A DNA stretch of 64,000 bases. Origin: Xanthomonas melonis. Lineage in GTDB: Bacteria > Pseudomonadota > Gammaproteobacteria > Xanthomonadales > Xanthomonadaceae. A program made the translations under genes and the position numbers. Within the stretch, counting starts at the first letter, position 1; each line of letters opens with the position of its first letter. The notes below the pieces were generated by a model that worked only from the letters and a program-made list of their open reading frames with translations, was not told the DNA's origin and did not search any database. Location: positions 1 through 64,000 of the forward strand of contig NZ_JAJGQH010000021.1 of assembly GCF_020783655.1 (NCBI RefSeq). Reading direction: 5' to 3'. Shown one piece after another: positions 42,361 to 50,237 of this stretch.

Positions 42361-43224
42361 TCATGTTCCCAGGTAGATCGCTGTTATTGTCGCACGCTCA
42401 TGTCCCAGCTCTCGGCTGAGCTGTTGCCGGGCTTGCTGATCCAGCAGGCGTTGGGACGAATCCAATTGCACCGTACTGAGGCCACCCGCCACCGGTGCCT
42501 TCCACCCCGTCAGCGCCTCATACCGCATCTGCGCGTACTGATGCCGCAGACCGTGCATGTTGCTCAGCCCCGCCGCCTTGCACTGGCCGTCATAAACATG
42601 CCGCTGCTGGATGTAGGTCTTGTGCGCCGGGATCAACGAGCCCAGACCGGCCAGCCGGTGGGCATCTTCCAACACCGTCCGCTGCTCTGGCGTGGTGATC
42701 GGCACCATCCGGTCACGCCCGCCTTTCGCCCATGACCCCTTGATGGCGATGTGGTTGCCACGGTCGGCATAGCGGGGCTGGAACTTGATGGACTCCTCCC
42801 GCCGCAGGCCAAATGCTGACTGCAAGCGCAGGCTCATGCGAACGTAAGGATCGGTGATCCTATCCAGCCTGTTGCCCAATTCCTTGGCCCTGCTTTCGTT
42901 GGTCACATAGCGCCGTTCAGGAATACCCAACTTGGTGTTGTCCGCTGGCAGGATGCCTGCCTTGCCAACCTTCTCGGCCCACCAGCGCAGGTGTGCCATG
43001 CGATTTTTCAGTGTGCCAACCGACAGGCCTTCGGCTTGCCAGCGCTGCAACAAGGCTTCGACATGCTTGCCCTTGAGCGAGGTGGCTTGCATCTGACGGA
43101 AACCCGCTTCGCGCAGTTGGCGGGCGGCCAGATTCAGTGACCGTTGCCGGTCAGCCTGGGTGGCATGGCTGCCGTCGCGGTTGCGCAGGCAGAGCTGGCG
43201 CAGGGTAAAGGTCAGGTCATCCAT
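42361..43224 (-). CDS. Tyrosine recombinase of ICE/pathogenicity-island type
   Basis: A 287-aa integrase with an N-terminal SAM-like core-binding domain (LTFTLRQLCLRNRDGSHATQADRQRSLNLAARQLREAGF) and a C-terminal catalytic domain with Arg in SAFGLRREESIKF, HGLRHQYAQMRYEAL (HxxR) and LGHERATITAIYLG with the nucleophile Tyr. It is the short 'integrase domain-containing' type carried by SPI-7/PFGI-1-like elements, different from the P4-type integrase at the left end. It looks intact. It converges with the defence operon (54-base gap). Start at 43224 is preferred because it begins at the conserved domain; upstream codons extend into the hairpin-rich gap. Confidence 0.85.
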   Translation of the reverse strand: MDDLTFTLRQLCLRNRDGSHATQADRQRSLNLAARQLREAGFRQMQATSLKGKHVEALLQRWQAEGLSVGTLKNRMAHLRWWAEKVGKAGILPADNTKLGIPERRYVTNESRAKELGNRLDRITDPYVRMSLRLQSAFGLRREESIKFQPRYADRGNHIAIKGSWAKGGRDRMVPITTPEQRTVLEDAHRLAGLGSLIPAHKTYIQQRHVYDGQCKAAGLSNMHGLRHQYAQMRYEALTGWKAPVAGGLSTVQLDSSQRLLDQQARQQLSRELGHERATITAIYLGT

Positions 43225-43269
43225 CGCGGTGCTGTTCCATCGGTTTTCGGGGCTGAGAAGCAAACGGTC

Positions 43270-43800
43270 AGTGTTTTTGCCAACTCGCCAAGGCGAGATC
43301 CCCGAAGGGCAAGGGCCAGGTGCTCAGTTCACCTGTGGCCTCGAATGAGGCGTCCGCCTTGCTTCCTGTGGGAAGGCCGGGCGGAAGAGTTGCAAGGGAC
43401 AACAACACGATGTGCTGGGATAGGTACCTCCAGTGGAGTGGTGGAAACGAGTTGGCAGACCGCGTGAGGCCGGGCGACCCGTGACGAGTGCCTAGAGCGG
43501 CGGATGTGTGTTGCGACGATGGCAGGGCGAACCACGCCGAAGATGAGGAAGGCTCTGCCCATGGGTAGGGCGGCACACGGAGCGAGCCTGGGTGTGCCTG
43601 GGGTGGTTCCGCCCGGTGAACCGGGGTGGCGCTTGCAGGAACCTGCGCCAGGGGTCCGGTGTTCATACCCACCGGCAGGTCGTTGCTGGGCCAGTGTGCC
43701 GGGGCATCGTCATGTGCGCAGCCATCAATGCGATGCTGCGCCAACCCGCATTGCTGCTGCAATTTGCCGGGCCGTCACTGCGGCGGGGAGTGACGGCCCC
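43270..43800. ncRNA. Candidate large structured RNA in the integrase/STY4528 gap
   Basis: About 530 bases without a credible protein gene but full of perfect short hairpins: CTCGCC-aa-GGCGAG (43284-43297), GGCCAGGTG/CACC-tg-TGGCC (43314-43340), GGCACAC/GTGTGCC (43572-43598), GGTTC/GAACC (43605-43622), TGGCGC/GCGCCA (43627-43650), CCGGTG/CACCGG (43656-43675) and an 11-bp stem (43769-43799). Four stems follow head to tail between 43572 and 43675. The density suggests a folded RNA or single-strand origin of the mobile element. The strand is not decided. A 164-codon minus-strand open frame here has no recognisable domain. Confidence 0.45.
43769..43799 (-). terminator. 11-bp hairpin after the STY4528-type gene
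   Basis: GGGCCGTCACT/AGTGACGGCCC with a 9-base loop begins 8 bases after the stop of the leftward STY4528-type gene. There is no T run behind it, so it is either a weak terminator or a stem of the structured region. Confidence 0.5.
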
Positions 43801-43807
43801 ATCGGTC

Positions 43808-44977
43808 TCACGTAGCCCCCAGTGGCCCCAGCCTTACAGCAGCGGGCGCGTTTCCTGGGGCTGTTGGCTGCATTCCGCTGTCAGTCATGCACTCGATGAT
43901 GTGCCCGATGGGCAGCGATGACGTCTTCAGCATGCGCCGGATCTGATCCAGATGCCGTTGCGCCACCTCGCGCGACGCAGGCTTTGCGGCTTGGCTGCTG
44001 GACGATGGAGAAGGGGCAGGTGGCGAGCCATGTGGGCTGTTGTTGATGGCGTGCGGGGGCGCCTGCTGCGGAGTGGATTTGCGTGCCGCCCAGAGCTTGA
44101 AGACGCCTTCCACGGCCTTCTTGATCAACCCGTAAAGGTAGGCGATGGCGTTGTGCACGCCACCTGATTCGCAGCGCACGTCCCACTCGGCCAGCACCGC
44201 CAGGCGTTGCTCCGGCGGCAAGCCCCTGAGACGTGCCGTGAGAACCCGTTGCTGATCCTGTGGCAGTTGCCGGAAGCGGGCTGGCACATCCGGCCCCGAC
44301 CCCTGCACTTCGGGTGGTGAGCGGTACGTACGTACTTCTTTTAATACTTCTTTTTCTACAGTACGTACTGCTGTCGCAGATGCCGGAACGGGTTTCGGAA
44401 TGTCGCCGCCGGCTTCGGGCACAAGGGCATCGCGCGGAGTTGAACCACCAGGACTACCCGGATCATGGTCATCGCCACGGTGTTGCAAGCGCCTCATCCG
44501 CTCTTGCGTCGTTGCAGGCAGCTTTTCCAACCTGTCCGGATGGCGCATGGCCTCATCGAGAATGGACTGTGCCAGTTGGCGAATCGTCGCACTGGCATGG
44601 CCGAGCGCCCGTTCCAGCAGGGGCAGGTAGTCCTCGTCCTCCATGCAGGCGTCGTCGAACGCGAGGGGCTGATTCCGCACCGCGTAGCGGCTGGCCATCG
44701 AGAAGCCGGTCATCGGGTTGCGGCGGTACTCGACCAGCGCAATCCACGTGGACAGCCGCAGGCACAGCACGGCCCTGGACACGGTTTCAAGGGCCGCCCG
44801 CTTGCTGCCCGGCGCGCTGGGCAGGTATCCACGCAGCGCGTCGTAGCTGAGGACCACGGTGCCGTCGCTGCCGGCCAGCGAGCGAAAAGTCAGCCAGGCG
44901 TTACGCTCCAGTGGCGTCAACCGCTCGTCGAGCAACAGGGCTTTGGGGGTGATGATGTCTGAGGTTGGGTGTGACAT
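43808..44977 (-). CDS. STY4528-family pathogenicity-island replication-type protein
   Basis: A 389-aa protein. The start at 44977 follows GGGAG at a good distance. The N-terminal part (MSHPTSDIITPKALLLDERLTPLERNAWLTFRSLAGSDGTVVLSYDALRGYLPSAPGSKRA) matches the STY4528 family found in SPI-7-like integrative elements, where it precedes the tra genes and is annotated as a replication protein. It has a winged-helix-like N-terminal half, a Pro/Ser-rich linker (about 305-335) and a C-terminal tail. No conjugation or partition genes follow it here, so it is part of a truncated element module together with the recombinase at 42361-43224. Confidence 0.75.
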   Translation of the reverse strand: MSHPTSDIITPKALLLDERLTPLERNAWLTFRSLAGSDGTVVLSYDALRGYLPSAPGSKRAALETVSRAVLCLRLSTWIALVEYRRNPMTGFSMASRYAVRNQPLAFDDACMEDEDYLPLLERALGHASATIRQLAQSILDEAMRHPDRLEKLPATTQERMRRLQHRGDDHDPGSPGGSTPRDALVPEAGGDIPKPVPASATAVRTVEKEVLKEVRTYRSPPEVQGSGPDVPARFRQLPQDQQRVLTARLRGLPPEQRLAVLAEWDVRCESGGVHNAIAYLYGLIKKAVEGVFKLWAARKSTPQQAPPHAINNSPHGSPPAPSPSSSSQAAKPASREVAQRHLDQIRRMLKTSSLPIGHIIECMTDSGMQPTAPGNAPAAVRLGPLGAT

Positions 44978-45373
44978 GGCGAGGCTCCCATCGGTATCGG
45001 CCAACTGGCCAAAGGAGCCGTCATCTCACCCCGGCATCACCGCTGCCGCAGCCATCAATCCGAACTGCGCGCCTCCCATTTTTTCGGGCCGAAGCAGGGC
45101 GCAACATCCTTGGTGTTCCGAGTCAGGAGGTGGGAAAACGAGCCTCCGCTACAGTCATTGGACGTTGCTGAACGCCGGTGGCCATGTTCACCGTCCTTGA
45201 TCAGACCGCTTGCTGGCGTGCTGTACCGGCGACGAGAGTGCAGGGAGCGTCCAAGATGGGCCATCCACCGCTACCAAGGGACACACTTGGTACTTGGGTC
45301 CAAGAATAGGTCCAAGCGCGTTGAGGGGTTTCCAAAACTCTATTGAAAATCAATGGCATGCAGAGGAAGCGCC
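44978..45373. other. Right end of the island, non-coding, with GTCCAAG repeats
   Basis: About 400 bases with no supported gene. It carries GTCCAAG at 45249-45255, 45298-45304 and 45310-45316, and ACTTGG (opposite orientation) at 45285-45290 and 45292-45297. The same heptamer flanks the integrase promoter at the left end. These are candidate integrase arm-type sites next to attR. Confidence 0.55.
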
Positions 45374-45395
45374 GCTTCTGTATCGGCAAGTGATG
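45374..45395 (+). repeat. attR: right 22-bp direct repeat of the island
   Basis: Copy of the mnmE 3' end (codons for FCIGK and stop) with one mismatch to 19865-19886. It is the orphaned original mnmE terminus, now 25.5 kb from the gene. It marks the right boundary; the next chromosomal gene is the TonB-dependent receptor. Confidence 0.9.
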
Positions 45396-45445
45396 CGCCA
45401 AGCACAATCGCTGGCATCACTCTTCCTCTGTCGGTCGGGCGTAAA

Positions 45446-45477
45446 ACAGATCCGGCCTCGTTCGAGGCCGGATCTGT
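45446..45477 (-). terminator. Terminator of the Oar-like receptor gene
   Basis: A perfect 15-bp stem ACAGATCCGGCCTCG/CGAGGCCGGATCTGT with a tight loop, followed on the minus strand by TTTT. It lies 19 bases past the stop at 45497 and is an efficient intrinsic terminator in form. Confidence 0.9.
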
Positions 45478-45496
45478 CGATGACGCATGAAGCGAT

Positions 45497-48400
45497 TTAG
45501 AAATCGTAGCGAGCGGTCAGACGGAACGAACGGGGCGTCTGATAGTTCTGATCGTTCAGGTAGTTCGGGCTGATCACATCGCGCGATGCTTCACTGAACT
45601 CGTTGTACTCGGTGACGCGGTCGTTGTTGAACAGGTTGAAGACGTCGAGTTTGATGCGCAGTTTGTTATCCGCCCAGTTCGGCATGTACACCGCCGCCAG
45701 GTCGAACGTCCAGGTCCACGGTGTGCGGCCTTCGTCGCCACGTTGGCGTAGCACGCGGTCGCCCTGGGCATTGAGGCAATAGAAACTTGAGCCGCTGTAG
45801 TTTGTCAGCGTGCCCTGGTCAGGCTGCGGGATGTCGTCCAGCGGGATATAGCCCTGGCAGTTGATCGGGCGCCCCGATTGCAACACCAGGTTTCCACCGA
45901 GCTGCCATTCCGGTGTGATGGTGTAGGCACCGAACAGCTTGAGCGTGTGCTGCCGATCGTTCGGTGTCGGCCCGTAGGTGCCATCGGTGAACAAACGGTG
46001 GTCGAAGTCCTGGGTCAGGCCTGCGTCTTCCTGCTCCAGCGTTGAATTGACGTAGCCTTCGACGTTGCCGCGTGTTCTGGCGAACGTATACGAGCCCTGG
46101 AAGTTGAACTTCTCGCCAGTGCGCTCCCAGAAGAATTCCAGTGCGGTATGCAGGCGGCGATACTCCGGCAAGCCAAGATACGAGGCCGGCAGGGTTGCCA
46201 GTTCCAGTTCGCCATCGCCGTTCAAATCGACGTTGATGGTCACATCGCTGCCTGGATTCAGGAAGTAGCAGCTCGGTACCGAGCCGGGATCGAAATCCGG
46301 ATAGCCGTTGTCTGTCGCCCAGTCGATCCAGGGATTGGTCGTGCAGGTGTCGTCCATACCGGACTTCACTTCGCGGCGGATCATGCGGGCGCCCGCCATC
46401 CAGTGTTCGGTCAGCTGCAGCTGGCCACCCAGGATCACTTCGTCCTGGTACATCGGAGAAAGATTGGTGGAAGCCACTGAAGCGGGGTTGGGGGCGACCA
46501 TTGAGCCATTGGTCTGGGTCTGGCCGATCTGCGCGCCCTGGCCCACCGGTGTCCCGTCGGCCTCGCTCCAGCCATTGACGAAGTACCAGTTGGACACCGT
46601 CGATTCGGCGCCGGTGGCGCGGATACTGGAGTTGCTCGCCACCGGGATGTAGTAGCGGCCAGCGGTACCGAACAGTTTCAGGCTGGAATCGCCCAGGACG
46701 TCCCAGGAAAAGCCCAGGCGTGGCGCCATCTTGTAATCGGACTCGATCCAGGCAATGCCATCGCCGTTCTTGTTCTCGAACTTCTCCCCGCGCAGACCGA
46801 GCACGGCGAGGAAGTTTTCGGTGACCTGCCAATTGTCTTCCAGGTAGAACGCGTTATTGGTGTTCTCGTAGGTGGAGCTGCTGCTCTGGAACACGCGCGA
46901 ACGCGCATAGAGCGCTCCACGCGGCACCAGTTGACCGTTGACGGTGCGTCCGGGCTGGCCGGCGAATGCGCCGGTGGCCACGGAATTGCCGGGGACCCTG
47001 TAGTACGCCCAGTTGATGCCGCCGGCATAGGTCTGCCCGCGGTGGCTGGATTCGTACTCCTCCTGGTCCACACCGAAGCGCAGCCGGTGATCGCCCAATA
47101 CCCACTCGCCGTCGACGCGGAACGCCTTGCGGATGTCTTCGTCCGGTTCGGCATTGCGGTCGGCAATGGTGGAAATGGTGCCCGGATTGCAGCCGATATA
47201 CCGATCAACCACGCTGGTGGTCAGGCCGAAACTGTAGGCCCAGGGGCAGTCGCCACCGGCGGGATTGGCCGGCAGACGTGAGTTGATCAGATTGCTCAGA
47301 TAGCCGTATTGCGCCGACAGGGTGAAATTGTCGGTGAAGTAGCCGGTGTACTTGAGGATGCCGACCTTGCCGCCGTTTTCCATCTCATAGCGTTCGATCG
47401 GCGCTTCGTGGCGCCCGACGTTGTAGCGATTCTCGCCGTTGGCATCCAGGTTGTATTCGTATGTGGCGTACTTGGTCTTGGCCTGGTTGTAGATGCCGGT
47501 GAATTCGACCAGATTGCTGTCGTTGATGTACCAATCGAGTTTGACCAGACCTTGCGGCGTGGTATCGCGCCGACGTTCGCTGTTGAGCGCTCTGAAGATA
47601 TCGATTGTTTCGTCGCGGCCTTCGGCCATGACAAAGAAGAACAGCTTGTCCTTGACGATCGGCCCACTGGCATAAGCAGAGTAGATGGTACTGTCGAATT
47701 GATTGTCGCTGCGATACTGGTAGAGCGGATCCGCAGCATCGGGATCGCGGTCGCGTACATCTTTCCCTCTTGCCGCACCCCAGTCAGGCGCCCACTCAAC
47801 GCTGCCGCCGTAGTGCCAGTCGTTGGAACCGGATTTGGTCACGATGCTGACGATGCCGCCCAACGAGCGCCCATACTCGGCGCCATAGCCACCGGTCTTG
47901 ACCTGCAACTGCCCGATGCCCTGGAACGGCACACTCGCAAACGACAGGAACGTGCGCATGTTCGTCACGTCGAAGCCGTTGATGTAATAGCCATTCTCCG
48001 CGACCGACGAGCCTCCGAACGACGCAAGATTACCGTTGCCCAGACCATCGTCACCCAGCCCGCTATCGCCTCTGGTCGCACCAGGTGCGAGCAGGGCGAC
48101 CGAGGAGACATCGCTGGCCACCGGCAGCGAGATCAGCTGTTCGGCGGTGAATACCGTGGTGGATTCCACAGACGACACGTCGATGGGATTGAGCGCGCCG
48201 GTGCCTATCACGTTGACCCTGTCGAGGGTCGTCGCATTGCTTCCGAACACGACCTGCGAGCCGCTACCGACCTTGACCTCGACTTCCCGCGTCACACCGC
48301 CGGCGGTCACCACGTACTTGCCCGGCGGCAGCTGGCTGAAGCTGAATCTGCCGTCGGCTGCGGCGGTCACCGAGCGGGTGATGCCGGTCTGCGGGCTCTG

Positions 48401-48556
48401 GATGGCAACGGTGCCGCCCGGCTGCCCGCTACCGAAGATGGAACCCACCGCACTCTGCGCCTGCACGCCACCTGCCACGCACATGCCCAAGGCAAGGCTC
48501 AAGGCACTGCGCGCGACACTTCTGGACAACGAACCACGAACTCCTGGACGCGTCAT
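45497..48556 (-). CDS. Oar-like TonB-dependent outer-membrane receptor
   Basis: A 1019-aa protein with a signal peptide (cleavage near GGVQAQS, residue 34), an N-terminal carboxypeptidase-regulatory-like domain (about 37-105, GGTVAIQSPQTGITRSVTAAADGRFSFSQLPPGKY), a plug domain (about 115-240, LISLPVASDVSSVALLAPGATRG, SGGIV-type GRSLGGIVSIVTKSGSN) and a long beta-barrel ending in phenylalanine (LTARYDF), the outer-membrane sorting signal. This architecture is that of Oar/CarO-type receptors, numerous in Xanthomonas. The ligand is unknown. It depends on a TonB complex such as that at 1-2122. It is the first chromosomal gene right of the island. Confidence 0.9.
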   Translation of the reverse strand: MTRPGVRGSLSRSVARSALSLALGMCVAGGVQAQSAVGSIFGSGQPGGTVAIQSPQTGITRSVTAAADGRFSFSQLPPGKYVVTAGGVTREVEVKVGSGSQVVFGSNATTLDRVNVIGTGALNPIDVSSVESTTVFTAEQLISLPVASDVSSVALLAPGATRGDSGLGDDGLGNGNLASFGGSSVAENGYYINGFDVTNMRTFLSFASVPFQGIGQLQVKTGGYGAEYGRSLGGIVSIVTKSGSNDWHYGGSVEWAPDWGAARGKDVRDRDPDAADPLYQYRSDNQFDSTIYSAYASGPIVKDKLFFFVMAEGRDETIDIFRALNSERRRDTTPQGLVKLDWYINDSNLVEFTGIYNQAKTKYATYEYNLDANGENRYNVGRHEAPIERYEMENGGKVGILKYTGYFTDNFTLSAQYGYLSNLINSRLPANPAGGDCPWAYSFGLTTSVVDRYIGCNPGTISTIADRNAEPDEDIRKAFRVDGEWVLGDHRLRFGVDQEEYESSHRGQTYAGGINWAYYRVPGNSVATGAFAGQPGRTVNGQLVPRGALYARSRVFQSSSSTYENTNNAFYLEDNWQVTENFLAVLGLRGEKFENKNGDGIAWIESDYKMAPRLGFSWDVLGDSSLKLFGTAGRYYIPVASNSSIRATGAESTVSNWYFVNGWSEADGTPVGQGAQIGQTQTNGSMVAPNPASVASTNLSPMYQDEVILGGQLQLTEHWMAGARMIRREVKSGMDDTCTTNPWIDWATDNGYPDFDPGSVPSCYFLNPGSDVTINVDLNGDGELELATLPASYLGLPEYRRLHTALEFFWERTGEKFNFQGSYTFARTRGNVEGYVNSTLEQEDAGLTQDFDHRLFTDGTYGPTPNDRQHTLKLFGAYTITPEWQLGGNLVLQSGRPINCQGYIPLDDIPQPDQGTLTNYSGSSFYCLNAQGDRVLRQRGDEGRTPWTWTFDLAAVYMPNWADNKLRIKLDVFNLFNNDRVTEYNEFSEASRDVISPNYLNDQNYQTPRSFRLTARYDF

Positions 48557-49067
48557 TCCTCTCTCTCCTGATGAACTACGCTCACAACGACTTCGACTGT
48601 GGAACCCAGCTGCCTTGCAGCAACTGAGGGGGAGGTGCGCTTCAAGTCACAGCAAGCTGAATCACTGTCATCTTTCTGAAGGCCGCCTGAAGATTAACCC
48701 AGGATTTACGAGCGTGTCATCAGCGGGGAACTTTTGCCTGGGAGCGCTTTTGGGCCGGGTATCGGCAAGCACATCCGTGTAGCGAACGATTGCGCCTGCT
48801 GACCCCGCCGTCGGTTCTGTGGCCGAGGCTGTGGTGGCCGGCACCCGGGATTCTTCTGCTGGATCGACTGCCTGAGCGAGCCTGGGGCAGGTGCCACGGG
48901 ACAGGCGCGGGTACGCGTGATCAGACGCGGGAAGACGCACAGGCGGATCGCACGCGCAAGCGAGCGATCCAGGTGACAACGGCAGTCAAGTGCGATCAGG
49001 CATGACGCCGCGCTGGCTGATTGCCAAGGGGCACGGCAGAGCGGTGTGGACGCCCCCAGCAACGAAT
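48557..49067. other. Promoter region of the receptor and non-coding gap
   Basis: About 510 bases without a supported gene. A ribosome site CAGGAGAG precedes the receptor start on the minus strand. CTGTCATCTTTCTGAAGG at 48665-48682 has one good half of a Pho-box repeat, but in the orientation opposite to the gene. The remainder has high GC and no recognised feature. Confidence 0.4.
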
Positions 49068-49101
49068 GGTGTGGGCCGAGGCAGCGCGCTCGGCCCACAC
49101 C
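49068..49101 (-). terminator. 13-bp hairpin downstream of the acid phosphatase
   Basis: GGTGTGGGCCGAG/CTCGGCCCACACC with an 8-base loop lies 82 bases after the phosphatase stop. No T run follows, so it may work as a Rho-assisted terminator or RNA-stabilising hairpin. Confidence 0.55.
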
Positions 49102-49183
49102 TGCAGCGTCGAAGGCGTGTCCGTCAGGTCGTTGTCACTGCGCGTGCAAGCAACGGCTCAGTGCGTCGAGGGTGTGCTGCCGC

Positions 49184-50041
49184 TTACATCACACCAGGCA
49201 ACACGGTCTGCAGGGCAGCGTTTTCGGCATCACAGGCCTGGGATGCCGGTGACCCGGCCCGCGTCGCACGCGCCTTGTCGATCTCGCCGCGTGCTGCAGC
49301 CAGATCCTTCTGAAACTCGGTATTGCCATGCAAGGCGGCGACGGTGGCGGCGCCCATGATGCGGCCCTGGAGGACATCGCTCTGCCAGTGCACGTTGCAC
49401 ACCAGGCGGCTGTCGCCGAAGGCGCGGCCGCGTGCCAGCAGCGCATCGCGCCGGGCGGGGGCGATCTCGGCGAGAATCAGACCCCACGTCCAGCCGATGG
49501 CGGTGTGACCGGACGGGTAGGAGCCGTTCTTGCGCAGCCCGGGTTCGTCGGCGGGCGTGCACATCGGTTGTGCGTTGCGCATGAACGGGCGCGGGCGTTG
49601 GTAGCGTGCCTTGGCGGCGCTGGTGCTGGTACTGGCATCGCGCATGCTGCGTTCGAGCAGGCGCAGCAGGTGCGGTGTGCCGGCCTGGTCGATCTGCACG
49701 CCGAGCGCGCAGCTGAAGGCGCCGGCGGCAGCAGGAAAGCGCAGCACCGCATCCTGTGTGGCCAGCTTCCAGCGCGGTGTGTCGCGCAGGGCGAGCATGG
49801 CCTTGGCGATGGACTCGTCGTTGGCGAGCGCGGCACTGTCGTCCGCTGGTGGTGGCGGAACCAGCTGCAGGCTGTCGGGGATCTGTTCCCTGTCCAGATA
49901 GCCGCGGGCATCGGTGGCAAGCACCGTGCCTGCCGGCGCTGCCGGTTGCCGCGCAGCTGCCAAGCCGCTGCCCAGCACCAACGCGGCGATGGCGACGCCT
50001 GCCAGCGTCGGTTGCCGGTGGCGAGCGATACGGTGGGACAT
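49184..50041 (-). CDS. Class A nonspecific acid phosphatase (PAP2 family)
   Basis: A 285-aa secreted enzyme with a signal peptide (VAIAALVLGSGLAAARQ). The PAP2 active site is complete: KARYQRPRPFM (about 172), NGSYPSGHTAIGW (about 199) and GDSRLVCNVHWQSDVLQG (about 236); the GSYPSGHT block is the class A acid phosphatase signature. It releases phosphate from organic monoesters in the periplasm. The start at 50041 follows GAGGA. It is divergent from a TonB-dependent receptor and shares with it a promoter with inverted Pho-box-like sites, so induction by phosphate starvation is likely. Confidence 0.92.
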   Translation of the reverse strand: MSHRIARHRQPTLAGVAIAALVLGSGLAAARQPAAPAGTVLATDARGYLDREQIPDSLQLVPPPPADDSAALANDESIAKAMLALRDTPRWKLATQDAVLRFPAAAGAFSCALGVQIDQAGTPHLLRLLERSMRDASTSTSAAKARYQRPRPFMRNAQPMCTPADEPGLRKNGSYPSGHTAIGWTWGLILAEIAPARRDALLARGRAFGDSRLVCNVHWQSDVLQGRIMGAATVAALHGNTEFQKDLAAARGEIDKARATRAGSPASQACDAENAALQTVLPGVM

Positions 50042-50083
50042 GGGCAAATCCTCGACAGAGCACGACCAGAAGAGCGCGCAGAT

Positions 50084-50101
50084 TACGACGGACAGATGAC
50101 A
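50084..50101 (-). promoter_or_regulatory. Pho-box-like site facing the acid phosphatase gene
   Basis: On the minus strand TGTCATCTGTCCGTCGTA; preceded by G it reads GTGTCAT-CTGT-CCGTCGT, two 7-base half repeats 4 bases apart like the PhoB consensus CTGTCAT-N4-CTGTCAT. It is an 18-bp inverted partner (one mismatch) of 50159-50176 and lies 43 bases upstream of the phosphatase start. Confidence 0.6.
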
Positions 50102-50158
50102 CCTGCATGCCAGCGCAACGCAGCGGCGGCGCGGCAGGCGCATCGCGTGTCGCGGCAC

Positions 50159-50176
50159 TGTCATCTGGCCGTCGTA
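50159..50176 (+). promoter_or_regulatory. Pho-box-like site facing the TonB-dependent receptor gene
   Basis: CTGTCAT-CTGG-CCGTCGT (from 50158) has the 7-4-7 spacing of a Pho box; the first half is perfect. It mirrors the site at 50084-50101 and lies about 60 bases upstream of the receptor start. Confidence 0.62.
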
Positions 50177-50237
50177 TCGACGCAAGACAGCTGTCGCACG
50201 CTTGCCGCCATCTTTTGACTCCTCCCCCACGTCACCC

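Noticed and set aside
43268-43762. 164-codon minus-strand open frame in the island gap
   Set aside because: Proline/serine-rich, no domain, and it runs through several perfect hairpins; a structured RNA fits better.
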